Part shown: in pieces, positions 26,011-34,004 of the stretch | How the letters are laid out: the number at the start of each line of letters is the position of its first letter | How positions within the stretch are numbered: the first letter of the stretch is position 1 | Source of the DNA: Tsukamurella tyrosinosolvens | Lineage (GTDB): Bacteria > Actinomycetota > Actinomycetes > Mycobacteriales > Mycobacteriaceae | Direction of reading: 5' to 3' | Length of the DNA: 64,000 bases | Assembly (NCBI RefSeq): GCF_900104775.1 | Contig: NZ_FNSA01000003.1 | Span: forward strand, 3,472,001-3,536,000 | Notes under the pieces: generated by a model | What the model was told of the DNA's origin: nothing | Databases searched by the model: none | The model's input: only the letters and a program-made list of their open reading frames with translations | Made by a program: the position numbers and the translations under genes

Positions 26011-26832
26011 TTACTCGCCTTGAAGTTCCTGAGAAATCAGCCGATCGTTGAACTCGGACCACCGCGGCTTGGCCCAGGAACCGAAGGGCCGGTCGGTGAG
26101 AACGACCGCGGCGAGCTCCAGGTCCGGGTCGAGCCACAGGTACGTGCCCGCCTGGCCGAAGTGTCCGACGGTGCGCGGCGAGTTCCGCGTCCCGGTCCAG
26201 TGCGCCCGCTTGTCGCCCTTCACCTCGAAGCCGAGCCCCCAGGTGTTGTTCGCGAACTTCCCGTAGCCGGGCACGAACCCCGGGAGGCCCGGGAAGTGGA
26301 CGGAACGAGCCCCGTCGACGGTGGCGGGATCGAGCAGGGTGGGCGCGGCGACCTCCCCTGCGAAGCGCACGAGATCGGAGACCGTGGACCGGGCGCCGTG
26401 CCCGGCCGGGCCGACGAGCGCCGTGTCGCGCATTCCCAGCGGCGCGAAAACGGCCTCGCCGAGGTACTCGGGAAATGCGATTCCAGTATCCTTCTCGATC
26501 AGATCGGCAAGGAGCTCGTATCCGTACGAGCTGTAGATGCGCTGCGTCTCGGGCGGTGCCATGACGTCGGGGGAATCGAACGCGACGCCGGACGCGTGCG
26601 CCAGCAGGTGCTCGACGGTGCTCCCCTCCGGTCCGGCCGGCTGCCGGAGGGCGATCGCCTCCTCCTCGATCGCGACAAGGACGCCGTAGGCCACGAGAAG
26701 CTTGGTGACGGAAGCCAGTTCGTATTGCCGATCCAAGTCCCCATGGGTCTCCACGATGCCAGACCCGTCCGTGCGCAGAAGCGCACCGGCGGCCGTTCCA
26801 ACCGGCCATTCCGACAGTTCCGCCAGGCTCAT
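26011..26832 (-). CDS. Serine hydrolase, beta-lactamase (class C/EstB-like) family
   Basis: A 273-residue cytosolic penicillin-binding-fold hydrolase with no signal peptide. The nucleophile is in the SxxK motif ELASVTKLLVAYG (about residues 42-54), the YxN position is YSSYGYELL, and the KTG position is replaced by GHFGQAGTYLW, as in EstB-type esterases and related amidohydrolases. It is more likely an esterase or peptidase than a resistance enzyme. ATG 26832 with a GAAGGG site is preferred; an alternative upstream start (26904) would add 24 residues without family similarity. Confidence 0.8.
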   Translation of the reverse strand: MSLAELSEWPVGTAAGALLRTDGSGIVETHGDLDRQYELASVTKLLVAYGVLVAIEEEAIALRQPAGPEGSTVEHLLAHASGVAFDSPDVMAPPETQRIYSSYGYELLADLIEKDTGIAFPEYLGEAVFAPLGMRDTALVGPAGHGARSTVSDLVRFAGEVAAPTLLDPATVDGARSVHFPGLPGFVPGYGKFANNTWGLGFEVKGDKRAHWTGTRNSPRTVGHFGQAGTYLWLDPDLELAAVVLTDRPFGSWAKPRWSEFNDRLISQELQGE

Positions 26833-27039
26833 CCGAATCCCTTCGATCGCTCCCCCAGACCCTATCGCGACGCCGCCGAGGACCTTAGATTCGGTCAATA
26901 GCAAAGCGACGAATCGGTGGCGTAGAACTCCGGATATTTGCTGTAGCGCAAAGGAAGTTTTTCAGGCTTCAACACTCCTATTCTCACCGTGGATGCGCGA
27001 TTGCGGCATCTGCATTTCGTCCGAGAGGAACGTCCCACC

Positions 27040-29067
27040 ATGAGTGCGAAGCATCGTAAGGCCTCCAAGCTGGCCGCCAAGCGCACGGCAGTCGCCGCGA
27101 CGGCCGTCGGCGCCACCGCGGCCGTCGGCCTGATGAGCGCCCCGGCGCAGGCAGCCGCGCCCGACTACAGCAAGGCGATCAGCGACTACTCGCACGCGCT
27201 CGACAACTTCCTCAACGCCTCGAACAACGTCACCAACAGCGTCGGCTCCGTGTGGAATCCGATCGCATCGCCGACCGGCGGCATCCTCCCCACCTTCGGC
27301 TCGTCGTACACCAAGGTCGACGTCACCAAGATCTCGAGCCTGCCGGCCGTCCTGCGCAACATCGCGGGGCTGAACCTGCCGACCGGTGTGCCCGGTGTCG
27401 TGCCGAACGTCGTGCTCCCCGGTGGCTCGCAGCTCGACCTGTCGAAGATCCTGCCCACGTCGATGCCGGGCGGCACGCTCCTCAACGGCGCCGCGACGGT
27501 GCTCGACGGTGCGCTCGGTCTGCCAGTGATCGGGCCCTACATCAGTGCCCTGCCCGCGCTCAGCGAAATCGTGGACGGCCTCACCGCTACGCAGAGCAAG
27601 TACACCAGCTCCTACGCCTGGAAGCTGCTGCAACTGAGCGGGACCACGAACGTCCTCAACACCTTCGTCCAGACCCCGAGTGGGCTGGCGATCAAGAAGT
27701 TCATCCTCCCCAACCCCATTCCGGGCCTGCCCGACATCCCCCTCGGGCCGCTGGAGATCCTCCCCGAAGGCAGCCTCCCCACGGGGACCGTGTGGCTGCC
27801 GCAGGCCGACGGCACCTACACCTTCCCGCTGGGCGCGAAGGCGGGCTTCTGGGGTGCGGCGCCCACTGCGGCGCTGAAGATCCCGGGATGGCTCGGTGGC
27901 TCGGAGACCGTGGTGTCGGTGCCGATCGGTGCGGCCGGCGTGGAGCTCCCGCTCGGCCTCGCGAAGGCAGGTGTGCTCAGCGGCTCCGTGCTGCTGCCGA
28001 CGCAGAACGGCGTCTACTCCCCCATCGGCCTGACGATGACGAACGTCAACACGATCCTGCCGGTCGGCTTCACCAACATCAACGTGACCACCGGGAACTA
28101 CGTCGGCACCAACGGGATCAACGTCAACAACGGCCAGAACCTGCTGTTGCTGCAGAACCCGCTGGGCGTCCCCCTGCCGATCCTCTACGGCCTGGGCGGC
28201 TTCAACTTCGGCGTGGAGGGCGCGGGCCTCACGTCGCCGTCGCTCTTCGGCATCAAGCTGTTCTCGGACAACCTGCTCCAGGTCGGGAGCCAGACCGGCC
28301 CCAACTCCAGCGCGGGCCTGATCCCGCCGAACATCCTTCCCACCGACCCGCTGAGCCAGATCATCACCGGTGTCACGTCGCCTCTGGGCGTCAGCTCGCT
28401 GACGCAGCTGCTCGGCATCGACGCCTTCGTCAAACCCGTCATGACGGCGTTCGGCCCGGTGTACCAGGCGATCTCGGCGGTCACACTCAAGCCGCTGTCG
28501 GACTTCGCGACCAGCCAGTACGGCCCGTTCATCAACGGCTCGGCGTCGCAGCTGCTGGACCTGTCGAAGACGCTGTCCGAGCAGAGCGCGAACCTGCCCG
28601 GTGCCCCGGCGCAGTCCGCCGCGGACACGAACGCGGCGGCCACGCAGACCGGCGCCCACCGCGCGGAGAACGGCGGCACGCTGGTGTCGACGCTCCTCGC
28701 GCGGGACACCGGAGTCGAGGAGGTGCAGTCGACCGCGGACACGGGCCGGCCGGCGTCCACCGACACCCCGGACGCGGGTTCCGGCACGACCGCGCCGCCG
28801 GTCACACCCGCACCCGCGCCCGTGATCGACACGCCCACGCAAACACCGGATCCCACACCTCCGGCCGAGACGCCGACCACTGAGACGCCGACCGTCGAAA
28901 CCCCAGCGGCGGAGGCACCGGCCGAGGAGCCCACGACCTCCCCCGAGGCTGCGGAAGCGACGACCCCGGCGGAGACGGCACCGTCGGCCACCGAGACGGC
29001 GACGAGCACGGACTCGGGCACCACGGACGCCGGCAGCACCGACACCGGCGCGGACAAGGCCGCGTAA
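27040..29067 (+). CDS. Large secreted protein with a low-complexity Thr/Pro/Glu tail
   Basis: A 675-residue exported protein. A twin-basic N-terminus (KHRKASKLAAKR) and hydrophobic segment end at a likely signal cleavage after SAPAQA near residue 33. The mature core (about 35-520) is rich in Gly, Pro, Leu and Asn in short repeats such as LPTGVPGVVPNVVLPGG, with no Cys, suggesting a beta-rich cell-wall or surface protein. From about residue 555 to the end it is mostly Thr, Pro, Ala and Glu (PAPVIDTPTQTPDPTPPAE and similar), a typical wall-spanning or glycosylated region. I recognise no family. An AGAGGAA ribosome site precedes ATG 27040. Confidence 0.75.
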   Translation: MSAKHRKASKLAAKRTAVAATAVGATAAVGLMSAPAQAAAPDYSKAISDYSHALDNFLNASNNVTNSVGSVWNPIASPTGGILPTFGSSYTKVDVTKISSLPAVLRNIAGLNLPTGVPGVVPNVVLPGGSQLDLSKILPTSMPGGTLLNGAATVLDGALGLPVIGPYISALPALSEIVDGLTATQSKYTSSYAWKLLQLSGTTNVLNTFVQTPSGLAIKKFILPNPIPGLPDIPLGPLEILPEGSLPTGTVWLPQADGTYTFPLGAKAGFWGAAPTAALKIPGWLGGSETVVSVPIGAAGVELPLGLAKAGVLSGSVLLPTQNGVYSPIGLTMTNVNTILPVGFTNINVTTGNYVGTNGINVNNGQNLLLLQNPLGVPLPILYGLGGFNFGVEGAGLTSPSLFGIKLFSDNLLQVGSQTGPNSSAGLIPPNILPTDPLSQIITGVTSPLGVSSLTQLLGIDAFVKPVMTAFGPVYQAISAVTLKPLSDFATSQYGPFINGSASQLLDLSKTLSEQSANLPGAPAQSAADTNAAATQTGAHRAENGGTLVSTLLARDTGVEEVQSTADTGRPASTDTPDAGSGTTAPPVTPAPAPVIDTPTQTPDPTPPAETPTTETPTVETPAAEAPAEEPTTSPEAAEATTPAETAPSATETATSTDSGTTDAGSTDTGADKAA

Positions 29068-29117
29068 CCCGCGGACACGATCACCGGCCCGGCCGCCCCT
29101 CCGGGTCGGTGGTCGTT

Positions 29118-29663
29118 CTACCGCACGGGGATCCCCGTCGGGAAGCCGTCGATGCTGTGGGTGTTGCGCTCGCGGTGGTAGCGCTCGATGCCCTCGTCGC
29201 CCTTGTTCGCGGCCCACGAGTCCATGAGCGTGCGCTGCCCCTCGTACTCGTAGAGCGGCACGCCGAAGCCGCAGGACGTCTGCACGAGGTCGACGGTGAC
29301 GTCGAAGACGTTGCGGGCACCGAGCATCGGCGGGAACAGCCCGGTCAAGTCGTTCCAGTCGGCGTCACCGTCGTGGACGGCCCGCGCCGTGCCGTAGAGG
29401 CGCAGGATGAGCGGCTTGCCCTCGAAGGCGCAGAACATCACCGTGATCCGCGGATTCCGCAAGAGGTGCGCGGCGGTCTCGTTACCGCTGCCCGTCCCGT
29501 TGAGCCACGCCACACGGTTCGGGCCCAGGACGCGCAGGGAGTCGAGGCCCTTCGGGGAGACGTTGACCCGTCCGTCCGGTGCCGCGGTGCCCACGAAGAA
29601 CATCTGCTGCCCTTCGATGAACTGTTGCAGCCGCTCGGTGATCTGCTCGTACTGGGTCGCCAT
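29118..29663 (-). CDS. Pyridoxamine 5'-phosphate oxidase family protein
   Basis: A 181-residue protein of the PPOX split-barrel superfamily. It begins FIEGQQMFFVGTAAPDGRVN, then VSPKGLDSLRVLGPNRVAWLNG (shown in part) and NPRITVMFCAFEGKPLILRL, the order of flavin-binding strands seen in general-stress FMN-binding proteins. The reaction is unknown. ATG 29663 gives MATQYEQITERLQ; its 3' end is convergent with the secreted protein. It lies 5 bases downstream of the AraC regulator on the same strand and may be its target. Confidence 0.8.
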   Translation of the reverse strand: MATQYEQITERLQQFIEGQQMFFVGTAAPDGRVNVSPKGLDSLRVLGPNRVAWLNGTGSGNETAAHLLRNPRITVMFCAFEGKPLILRLYGTARAVHDGDADWNDLTGLFPPMLGARNVFDVTVDLVQTSCGFGVPLYEYEGQRTLMDSWAANKGDEGIERYHRERNTHSIDGFPTGIPVR

Positions 29664-29667
29664 GCAC

Positions 29668-30480
29668 TCAGTATCGCGCCGCGGTCCGCGCCGACCCAAC
29701 CGATTTCCCCGACCACTCCCCCGGCGTTCCGCCGGCGACGAGCCGCGCGCCGGTGCCGAGCAGAGCCGTAGCGCTGAGTCCGAACATCGCGAGGAAGGCA
29801 TCGCTGAAGTGCGACGGCGAGGCGAAGCCCGCGTCCGCCGCGGCTCGCGTCAGGTCGGCTCCCGCGGCGATGGACTCGGCGGCGCGCAGCATCCGCGCCC
29901 ACAGCCGGTACCGGCGGAAGCTCGTTCCGGTCTCCCTCCCGAAGACGCGGAGGAAGTACGGCGTGGAGAGGTGCTCGGCCTGCGCCAGAGTCGTCGCCGT
30001 GCACCCGGCCGGGTCCGCGCGCACCCGTTCCATGGTGCGGCGGATCCGCGGCTCCGGCGGCGTGGCCGTGCCGAACGCCGCCTCGCCGAGCTCCGCGCCC
30101 GACGGTGCCGCCCGCCCGCACAGGCGCAGCAGGGCCGGCTCGTCGCGGTGCCGGGTCGCGAGCAGCCCTGGTTCCGTCATGAGCGCACTCAGCTCCTGTG
30201 CCCGGACGGAGTTCGCGTCGTTGTAGCAGAACAGGATCCGAGTGCCGGGCTCGGCGACGACGCGGTGGACGGTCCGGGGCGGCACGAGGACACTGCGCGC
30301 CGAGACCGCGTCGGCACCCACCCGCACCTCGAGCGGACCGTCGACCCCGACGACGAGGCAGTGCACGGAGGTCGAATGGGCCGCGAGACCGAGCGACGGC
30401 CCCAGGTACAGCGCCGTCGCGGGCGAGACCCACAGCACGCCCGGGGCTGCGCACGTTTCCGGAAGCGCGACGGTGCTCAT
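29668..30480 (-). CDS. AraC family transcriptional regulator
   Basis: A 270-residue regulator with an N-terminal cupin-like ligand domain (VHCLVVGVDGPLEVRV near residues 39-55) and a C-terminal pair of helix-turn-helix motifs: TTLAQAEHLSTPYFLRVFGRE and DLTRAAADAGFASPSHFSDAF. This is the standard AraC layout. It precedes the PPOX gene by 4 bases on the same strand and is divergent from the small membrane protein gene, either of which may be controlled by it. The ligand is unknown. Confidence 0.85.
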   Translation of the reverse strand: MSTVALPETCAAPGVLWVSPATALYLGPSLGLAAHSTSVHCLVVGVDGPLEVRVGADAVSARSVLVPPRTVHRVVAEPGTRILFCYNDANSVRAQELSALMTEPGLLATRHRDEPALLRLCGRAAPSGAELGEAAFGTATPPEPRIRRTMERVRADPAGCTATTLAQAEHLSTPYFLRVFGRETGTSFRRYRLWARMLRAAESIAAGADLTRAAADAGFASPSHFSDAFLAMFGLSATALLGTGARLVAGGTPGEWSGKSVGSARTAARY

Positions 30481-30527
30481 TCCCCGATGCTAGAAGCACC
30501 ACCACACGACCACCGGAGGACCCACCC

Positions 30528-30917
30528 GTGACCACGAACCGAATCGCCCGTGCCCTGCTCGCATCGGTGGGCGTGGCGCACCTGCTCCCGGCCACCGCGG
30601 TCCTCTCCCGGGATCGGCTCGAGCGCGCCTACGGGGTGACGGTCCCGGATGCCGATACGGAGCTCCTCCTGCGGCACCGCGCGACCTTCTTCGGCCTCCT
30701 GGGCACCGCTCTCCTCGCCGGCGCGGCGGACGAGCGGTACCGGCGGCCGGCGCTCGCCGCGGGAGCGGTATCCGTGTGCTCGTTCCTGGCGCTCGCGGGC
30801 CCGTCCGACACCCTCAGCCCCCAGCTGCGGCGCGTCCGGCAGGTCGACGTGGCCCTGTTGGCCGCCTTGGTCGCCGCGGCCGGCTACGAGGCGTTGGGCT
30901 CGCGCGCCGCCACCTGA
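30528..30917 (+). CDS. Small membrane protein, unknown family
   Basis: A 129-residue hydrophobic protein with about four predicted helices (residues about 8-25, 50-68, 72-90, 102-118). No named family recognised; a related layout is common in actinobacteria as unannotated DUF4267-type proteins, but I cannot confirm that. GTG 30528 follows a perfect GGAGGA ribosome site. It is divergent from the AraC regulator (47-base gap), so it may be the regulated gene, and it ends before a strong bidirectional terminator. Confidence 0.7.
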   Translation: MTTNRIARALLASVGVAHLLPATAVLSRDRLERAYGVTVPDADTELLLRHRATFFGLLGTALLAGAADERYRRPALAAGAVSVCSFLALAGPSDTLSPQLRRVRQVDVALLAALVAAAGYEALGSRAAT

Positions 30918-30951
30918 GCGCCACCCGGGGGTAGCCTCCGCGGAAAGCAGA

Positions 30952-30975
30952 AAACCGCCTCCGAAGAGGCGGTTT
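30952..30975. terminator. Perfect bidirectional terminator
   Basis: AAACCGCCTC (30952-30961) pairs perfectly with GAGGCGGTTT (30966-30975) over a CGAA tetraloop, with A-rich flank on one side and T-rich on the other. It can stop both the membrane protein transcript and the tRNA-Asn transcript. Confidence 0.85.
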
Positions 30976-30981
30976 CACTTG

Positions 30982-31054
30982 CTCCCCCAACTGGACTCGA
31001 ACCAGTAACCCTTCGATTAACAGTCGAATGCTCTGCCAATTGAGCTATGGGGGA
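30982..31054 (-). tRNA. tRNA-Asn (anticodon GTT)
   Basis: Minus-strand cloverleaf: acceptor TCCCCCA/TGGGGGA with discriminator G, D-arm GCTC/GAGC, anticodon arm TTCGA-CTGTTAA-TCGAA, T-arm ACTGG-TTCGAGT-CCAGT. CCA is not encoded. Confidence 0.95.
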
Positions 31055-31094
31055 TTGAACTTTGACCGAGAAGAGACTCTAGCGCATACGCACT

Positions 31095-31141
31095 CGGGGA
31101 GACCAATCGGCAGGTCAGAGGGCCTGCCGGAGGTCTCCCCG
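31095..31141 (-). terminator. Two-tier hairpin after the lipoprotein gene
   Basis: CGGGGAGACC (31095-31104) pairs with GGTCTCCCCG (31132-31141); inside it GGCAGG (31109-31114) pairs with CCTGCC (31123-31128). It lies 13 bases past the lipoprotein stop and should end that transcript. Confidence 0.65.
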
Positions 31142-31154
31142 AGGGCGTCGGCGA

Positions 31155-32708
31155 TCAGTTACCGGTGGTGGTGCAAGTACCCGCCTCGACCTGAGCCGGG
31201 GTGCAGGTGGGGGCGGTCGCCGGCTTGGTGGCCGTCGGCGCCTGGGTCTGCGTCCGGGTGGCGGCCTGCGGGGTCGCGGCAGGCGTGGTGGTCGTCGGCT
31301 GCGCCTGCGTCGGCTGCTGCGTCTGCGTCTGCGTGGGCTCCTGGGTCTGCGTCTGCGTCTGCGTCGGCTGCTGCGTCTGCGTCTGCGTCGGCGCCGGGCG
31401 CTCAGCAGGCTTGGTGGTCGTGGTGGTGGCCGCGCCGGCGCCGCCGGTCACGGTCGCACCCGCACCACCGGACACCGTCGCGCCGCCGCCGGGCACCGTG
31501 GCACCCGCGCCGGCACCCGCACCACCGGTGACGGTGCCGTTGCCCGCACCGGCGCCGCCGGTCACGGTCGCGCCCGCGCCGGCACCGCCGGAGACGGTCG
31601 CGCCGACGTTGCCGCCGACCGAGACGCGGTTGCCGTTGTCCGAGCTGGGCTTCGCGACGGTCGCCTCGACCGACGTCCCGATGGCCTCGTTCAGCGACGC
31701 CGTGGTGCCGGCCTGGATCGTCGCGCCCTTGAGCGCGGCGGCGGTCGGAACGGTCACGTTCGCATCGAGGTTGACGTTGCCGGTCACCTTGGCGCCGGGC
31801 AGCGCGGTGACGGCCTCGACCTTGGCCGAGGTCGGCAGCGGCGCGAGCACCGTGCCCGGGAAGACGGGCGCCGTCGTGGTGGTGGTCGTGGTCGTCGTGG
31901 TGGTCGTCGTCGTGTAGATCGGCGCGACGACGCGAGCCTGGTCACGGACGTCGATCACGCGGCCGGGCGTGACGGCCCAGACCGGGTAGTACGGCTGGTC
32001 CCAGGCCGGGTTGACGCGGCGGTACGGGTTGTTGCCCAGGTTCAGGCCGATCGACACCGAGATGATCGGCTGCGGCCGCGGCTGCGTCCAGTTCTTGGGG
32101 TAGACCCAGAAGACCGGCACGTCGACCTTGAACTCGGCCGAGAACCACGGCTTCGGGTACTCGGGGCGCTGCCACGGACGCGGCTGGCCCGGGTGCCACG
32201 GCTTGACGCCGAGCTGGCGGCCGTAGAGCGTGTAGCACGTCTGAGTCTGGACCTCGATGCCGGCGCGGTAGTTGTTCCACGTGCCGGTCTCGCAGATCTG
32301 CTGGTAGACCGCGATCTCCTGCGGGGTGTAGTTCCACGGCTTGTAGTTGGCCGGGCGCACCATCGGCGCGGGCGGCGCCGGCTGCGGCGCGGGACGCAGG
32401 CCGGGGATCGACGGGGCCGGCGGGTAGTACACGGTGGTGTTGTTCGAGGTGGAGGTGATGGTGCCCTGCGGCAGGCCGGAGTTGGCGACGGCCTGCGCGG
32501 CGACGGTGTTACCCACCATCGTCACTTCCTTCGGCGGCACGGCGACGCCGTCGGTCTGGAACGCGCCCGGGTTCGCGGTGAACTGGTCGCCGGTCACGGG
32601 CGAGAAGGCGACGGGGCTGTCACCCTCGGTCGACTTGCCACAACCGGCAAGGAGGCCCGCGGCGGCCACGACGGCGAACGACGCGGCTCCGATCTTCTTC
32701 GTATTCAT
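31155..32708 (-). CDS. Secreted lipoprotein with poly-Thr, Gly-Ala and Thr-Gln repeat regions
   Basis: A 517-residue exported protein. The N-terminus MNTKKIGAASFAVVAAAGLLAGC carries a lipobox LLAGC with Cys23 as the lipidation site. Residues about 85-265 form a Pro/Tyr/Trp-rich region (FWVYPKNWTQPRPQPIISV). Then follow a run of about 15 Thr (DNA 31872-31916), a segment with alternating TVSGGAGAGATVTGGAGAG units, and a Thr-Gln repeat (TQTQTQEPTQTQTQ) before a short Cys-containing C-terminus (CTPAQVEAGTCTT). It looks like a cell-envelope anchored structural or adhesive protein; the family is unknown. Monocistronic. Confidence 0.8.
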   Translation of the reverse strand: MNTKKIGAASFAVVAAAGLLAGCGKSTEGDSPVAFSPVTGDQFTANPGAFQTDGVAVPPKEVTMVGNTVAAQAVANSGLPQGTITSTSNNTTVYYPPAPSIPGLRPAPQPAPPAPMVRPANYKPWNYTPQEIAVYQQICETGTWNNYRAGIEVQTQTCYTLYGRQLGVKPWHPGQPRPWQRPEYPKPWFSAEFKVDVPVFWVYPKNWTQPRPQPIISVSIGLNLGNNPYRRVNPAWDQPYYPVWAVTPGRVIDVRDQARVVAPIYTTTTTTTTTTTTTTAPVFPGTVLAPLPTSAKVEAVTALPGAKVTGNVNLDANVTVPTAAALKGATIQAGTTASLNEAIGTSVEATVAKPSSDNGNRVSVGGNVGATVSGGAGAGATVTGGAGAGNGTVTGGAGAGAGATVPGGGATVSGGAGATVTGGAGAATTTTTKPAERPAPTQTQTQQPTQTQTQTQEPTQTQTQQPTQAQPTTTTPAATPQAATRTQTQAPTATKPATAPTCTPAQVEAGTCTTTGN

Positions 32709-32856
32709 CTGGTTCCCATCCTTGGAAAATGGAGACGGGGCACGAAAGGCCGCCGCTGGACTCTAGGACTCAAGTCACACCCTCTATAGGGACCATGCCA
32801 CGGTTCGTTACAGCCCGAGACGGGTATTTCGAGAAGTTCAGGGAAATCCCGGAGGT

Positions 32857-33684
32857 TCAGTACAGGGGACGCACAGAGAAGACCTGTAGCTTCTGCGGCG
32901 CGCCCTTGGCCTTGAACCGGCGCGGCCGTACCTGGTAGCGCTCCTTGTCGGCGATCGAGAAGACCGTCTCCGAGGCCAGCACCTCTCCGCCGTTCGCCGC
33001 CTCCGCGACCCGCGCCGCGATGTTCACGTCGACGCCGATAAGGTCGCCCTTGACCCGCCGCGGCGTTCCCGTGTGCAGGCCGGCGCGCAGCGTGGGCCGG
33101 TATCCCTCGGCCACGTCGATCGCACCGACCGCCTCGATCACCTCGCTCGCCGCCTCGATCGCGGTGTCGCCGTCGAAGGCGACCAGGGCACCGTCGCCCA
33201 TGGTCTTGACCACGACGCCGCCGTGGCGGGCGACGATCTCCGCAGTGGTCCGGTTGACGGCGTGCAGCAGCCGCACGATCTCGTCATCCGTGCGGTCCAG
33301 CGCCCACGTGGAGAACGCGACGAGATCGGTGAAGAGGATGGTGATGGGCTTGGGCGGGAGGTAGTCGCGGTCGCGGCGGCTGATCACGGCCTGCCACGTC
33401 GCGGTCGCCAGGTTGCCGAGTTCGCGCGTCACCGTCGGCTCGTCGCCGACGATGCGATCCAGGAGGCTCGCGAGCCGCTCCGTCGACTCGGCGTCCGGCT
33501 GGAACAGGTCCTTCTTGGGGCCGCCGGGCAGGTTCTCCCGGGCGGCGCGCACGAGTCCCGTCATCGCCGCACTGCGGTTCGCACGGTGGGCGGCCTCCGC
33601 GCCCCTGGCCAGCAACTTCCGCCCCGTGCGAGGTTCGGCGGCGTCCGTGGTGCGGTCGGGCAGCTGGCGTGCGTCGTCGGCCAT
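32857..33684 (-). CDS. Class III adenylate/guanylate cyclase
   Basis: A 275-residue soluble cyclase. The catalytic domain (about 115-275) has the first metal Asp in ITILFTDLVAFSTWAL, the second in VVKTMGDGALVAFDG, and the transition-state Asn and Arg in DVNIAARVAEAAN, so it should be active; dimerisation is required. The N-terminal 110 residues are helical with an RTGRKLLARG segment and no recognised sensor domain. It resembles mycobacterial single-domain cyclases. ATP to cAMP is the likely reaction. Flanked by a lipoprotein gene and a doubtful small ORF. Confidence 0.9.
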   Translation of the reverse strand: MADDARQLPDRTTDAAEPRTGRKLLARGAEAAHRANRSAAMTGLVRAARENLPGGPKKDLFQPDAESTERLASLLDRIVGDEPTVTRELGNLATATWQAVISRRDRDYLPPKPITILFTDLVAFSTWALDRTDDEIVRLLHAVNRTTAEIVARHGGVVVKTMGDGALVAFDGDTAIEAASEVIEAVGAIDVAEGYRPTLRAGLHTGTPRRVKGDLIGVDVNIAARVAEAANGGEVLASETVFSIADKERYQVRPRRFKAKGAPQKLQVFSVRPLY

Positions 33685-33714
33685 GCGACCGAGACTAGCC
33701 CTGCGTACGCGGGG

Positions 33715-33939
33715 TTACGACGGTGCCCAGCCCCCGCCGTGAGCGCCGTGTCGCGCCGCGCACACGTAGACGTCGAGTTCGGCGGCGGAATTGAGGACCG
33801 CCTTGATCACGCGCCACACACCCAGGCCCGCCCGCCGTCCCGCCGGTGGGCGGATCCCGAGGTTGAACTCGCCGCCGCGTACGTCGTAGTGATCGAGCAC
33901 TCCGCGCCCCCATCGTCCGATTCGAGTGACCTGAGCCAC
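33715..33939 (-). CDS. Possible small hypothetical protein
   Basis: A 74-residue frame from GTG 33939 encoding a basic, Gly-rich protein (GEFNLGIRPPAGRRAGLGVW, then a helix LNSAAELDVYVCAARH). There is no good ribosome site and no family. It stands between the cyclase and the secreted CBM protein on the same strand. Composition is compatible with coding, but it may be spurious. Confidence 0.3.
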   Translation of the reverse strand: MAQVTRIGRWGRGVLDHYDVRGGEFNLGIRPPAGRRAGLGVWRVIKAVLNSAAELDVYVCAARHGAHGGGWAPS

Positions 33940-34004
33940 ACGTTAGGCGCCGTTCTCGCGTCGCGGGAGGAATTGGCGCACGACGCGCCGTATCCCCCCG
34001 GGTC

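Noticed and set aside
31872-31916. Long GT-rich run as a microsatellite in non-coding DNA
   Set aside because: It lies in frame in the lipoprotein gene and encodes poly-Thr.
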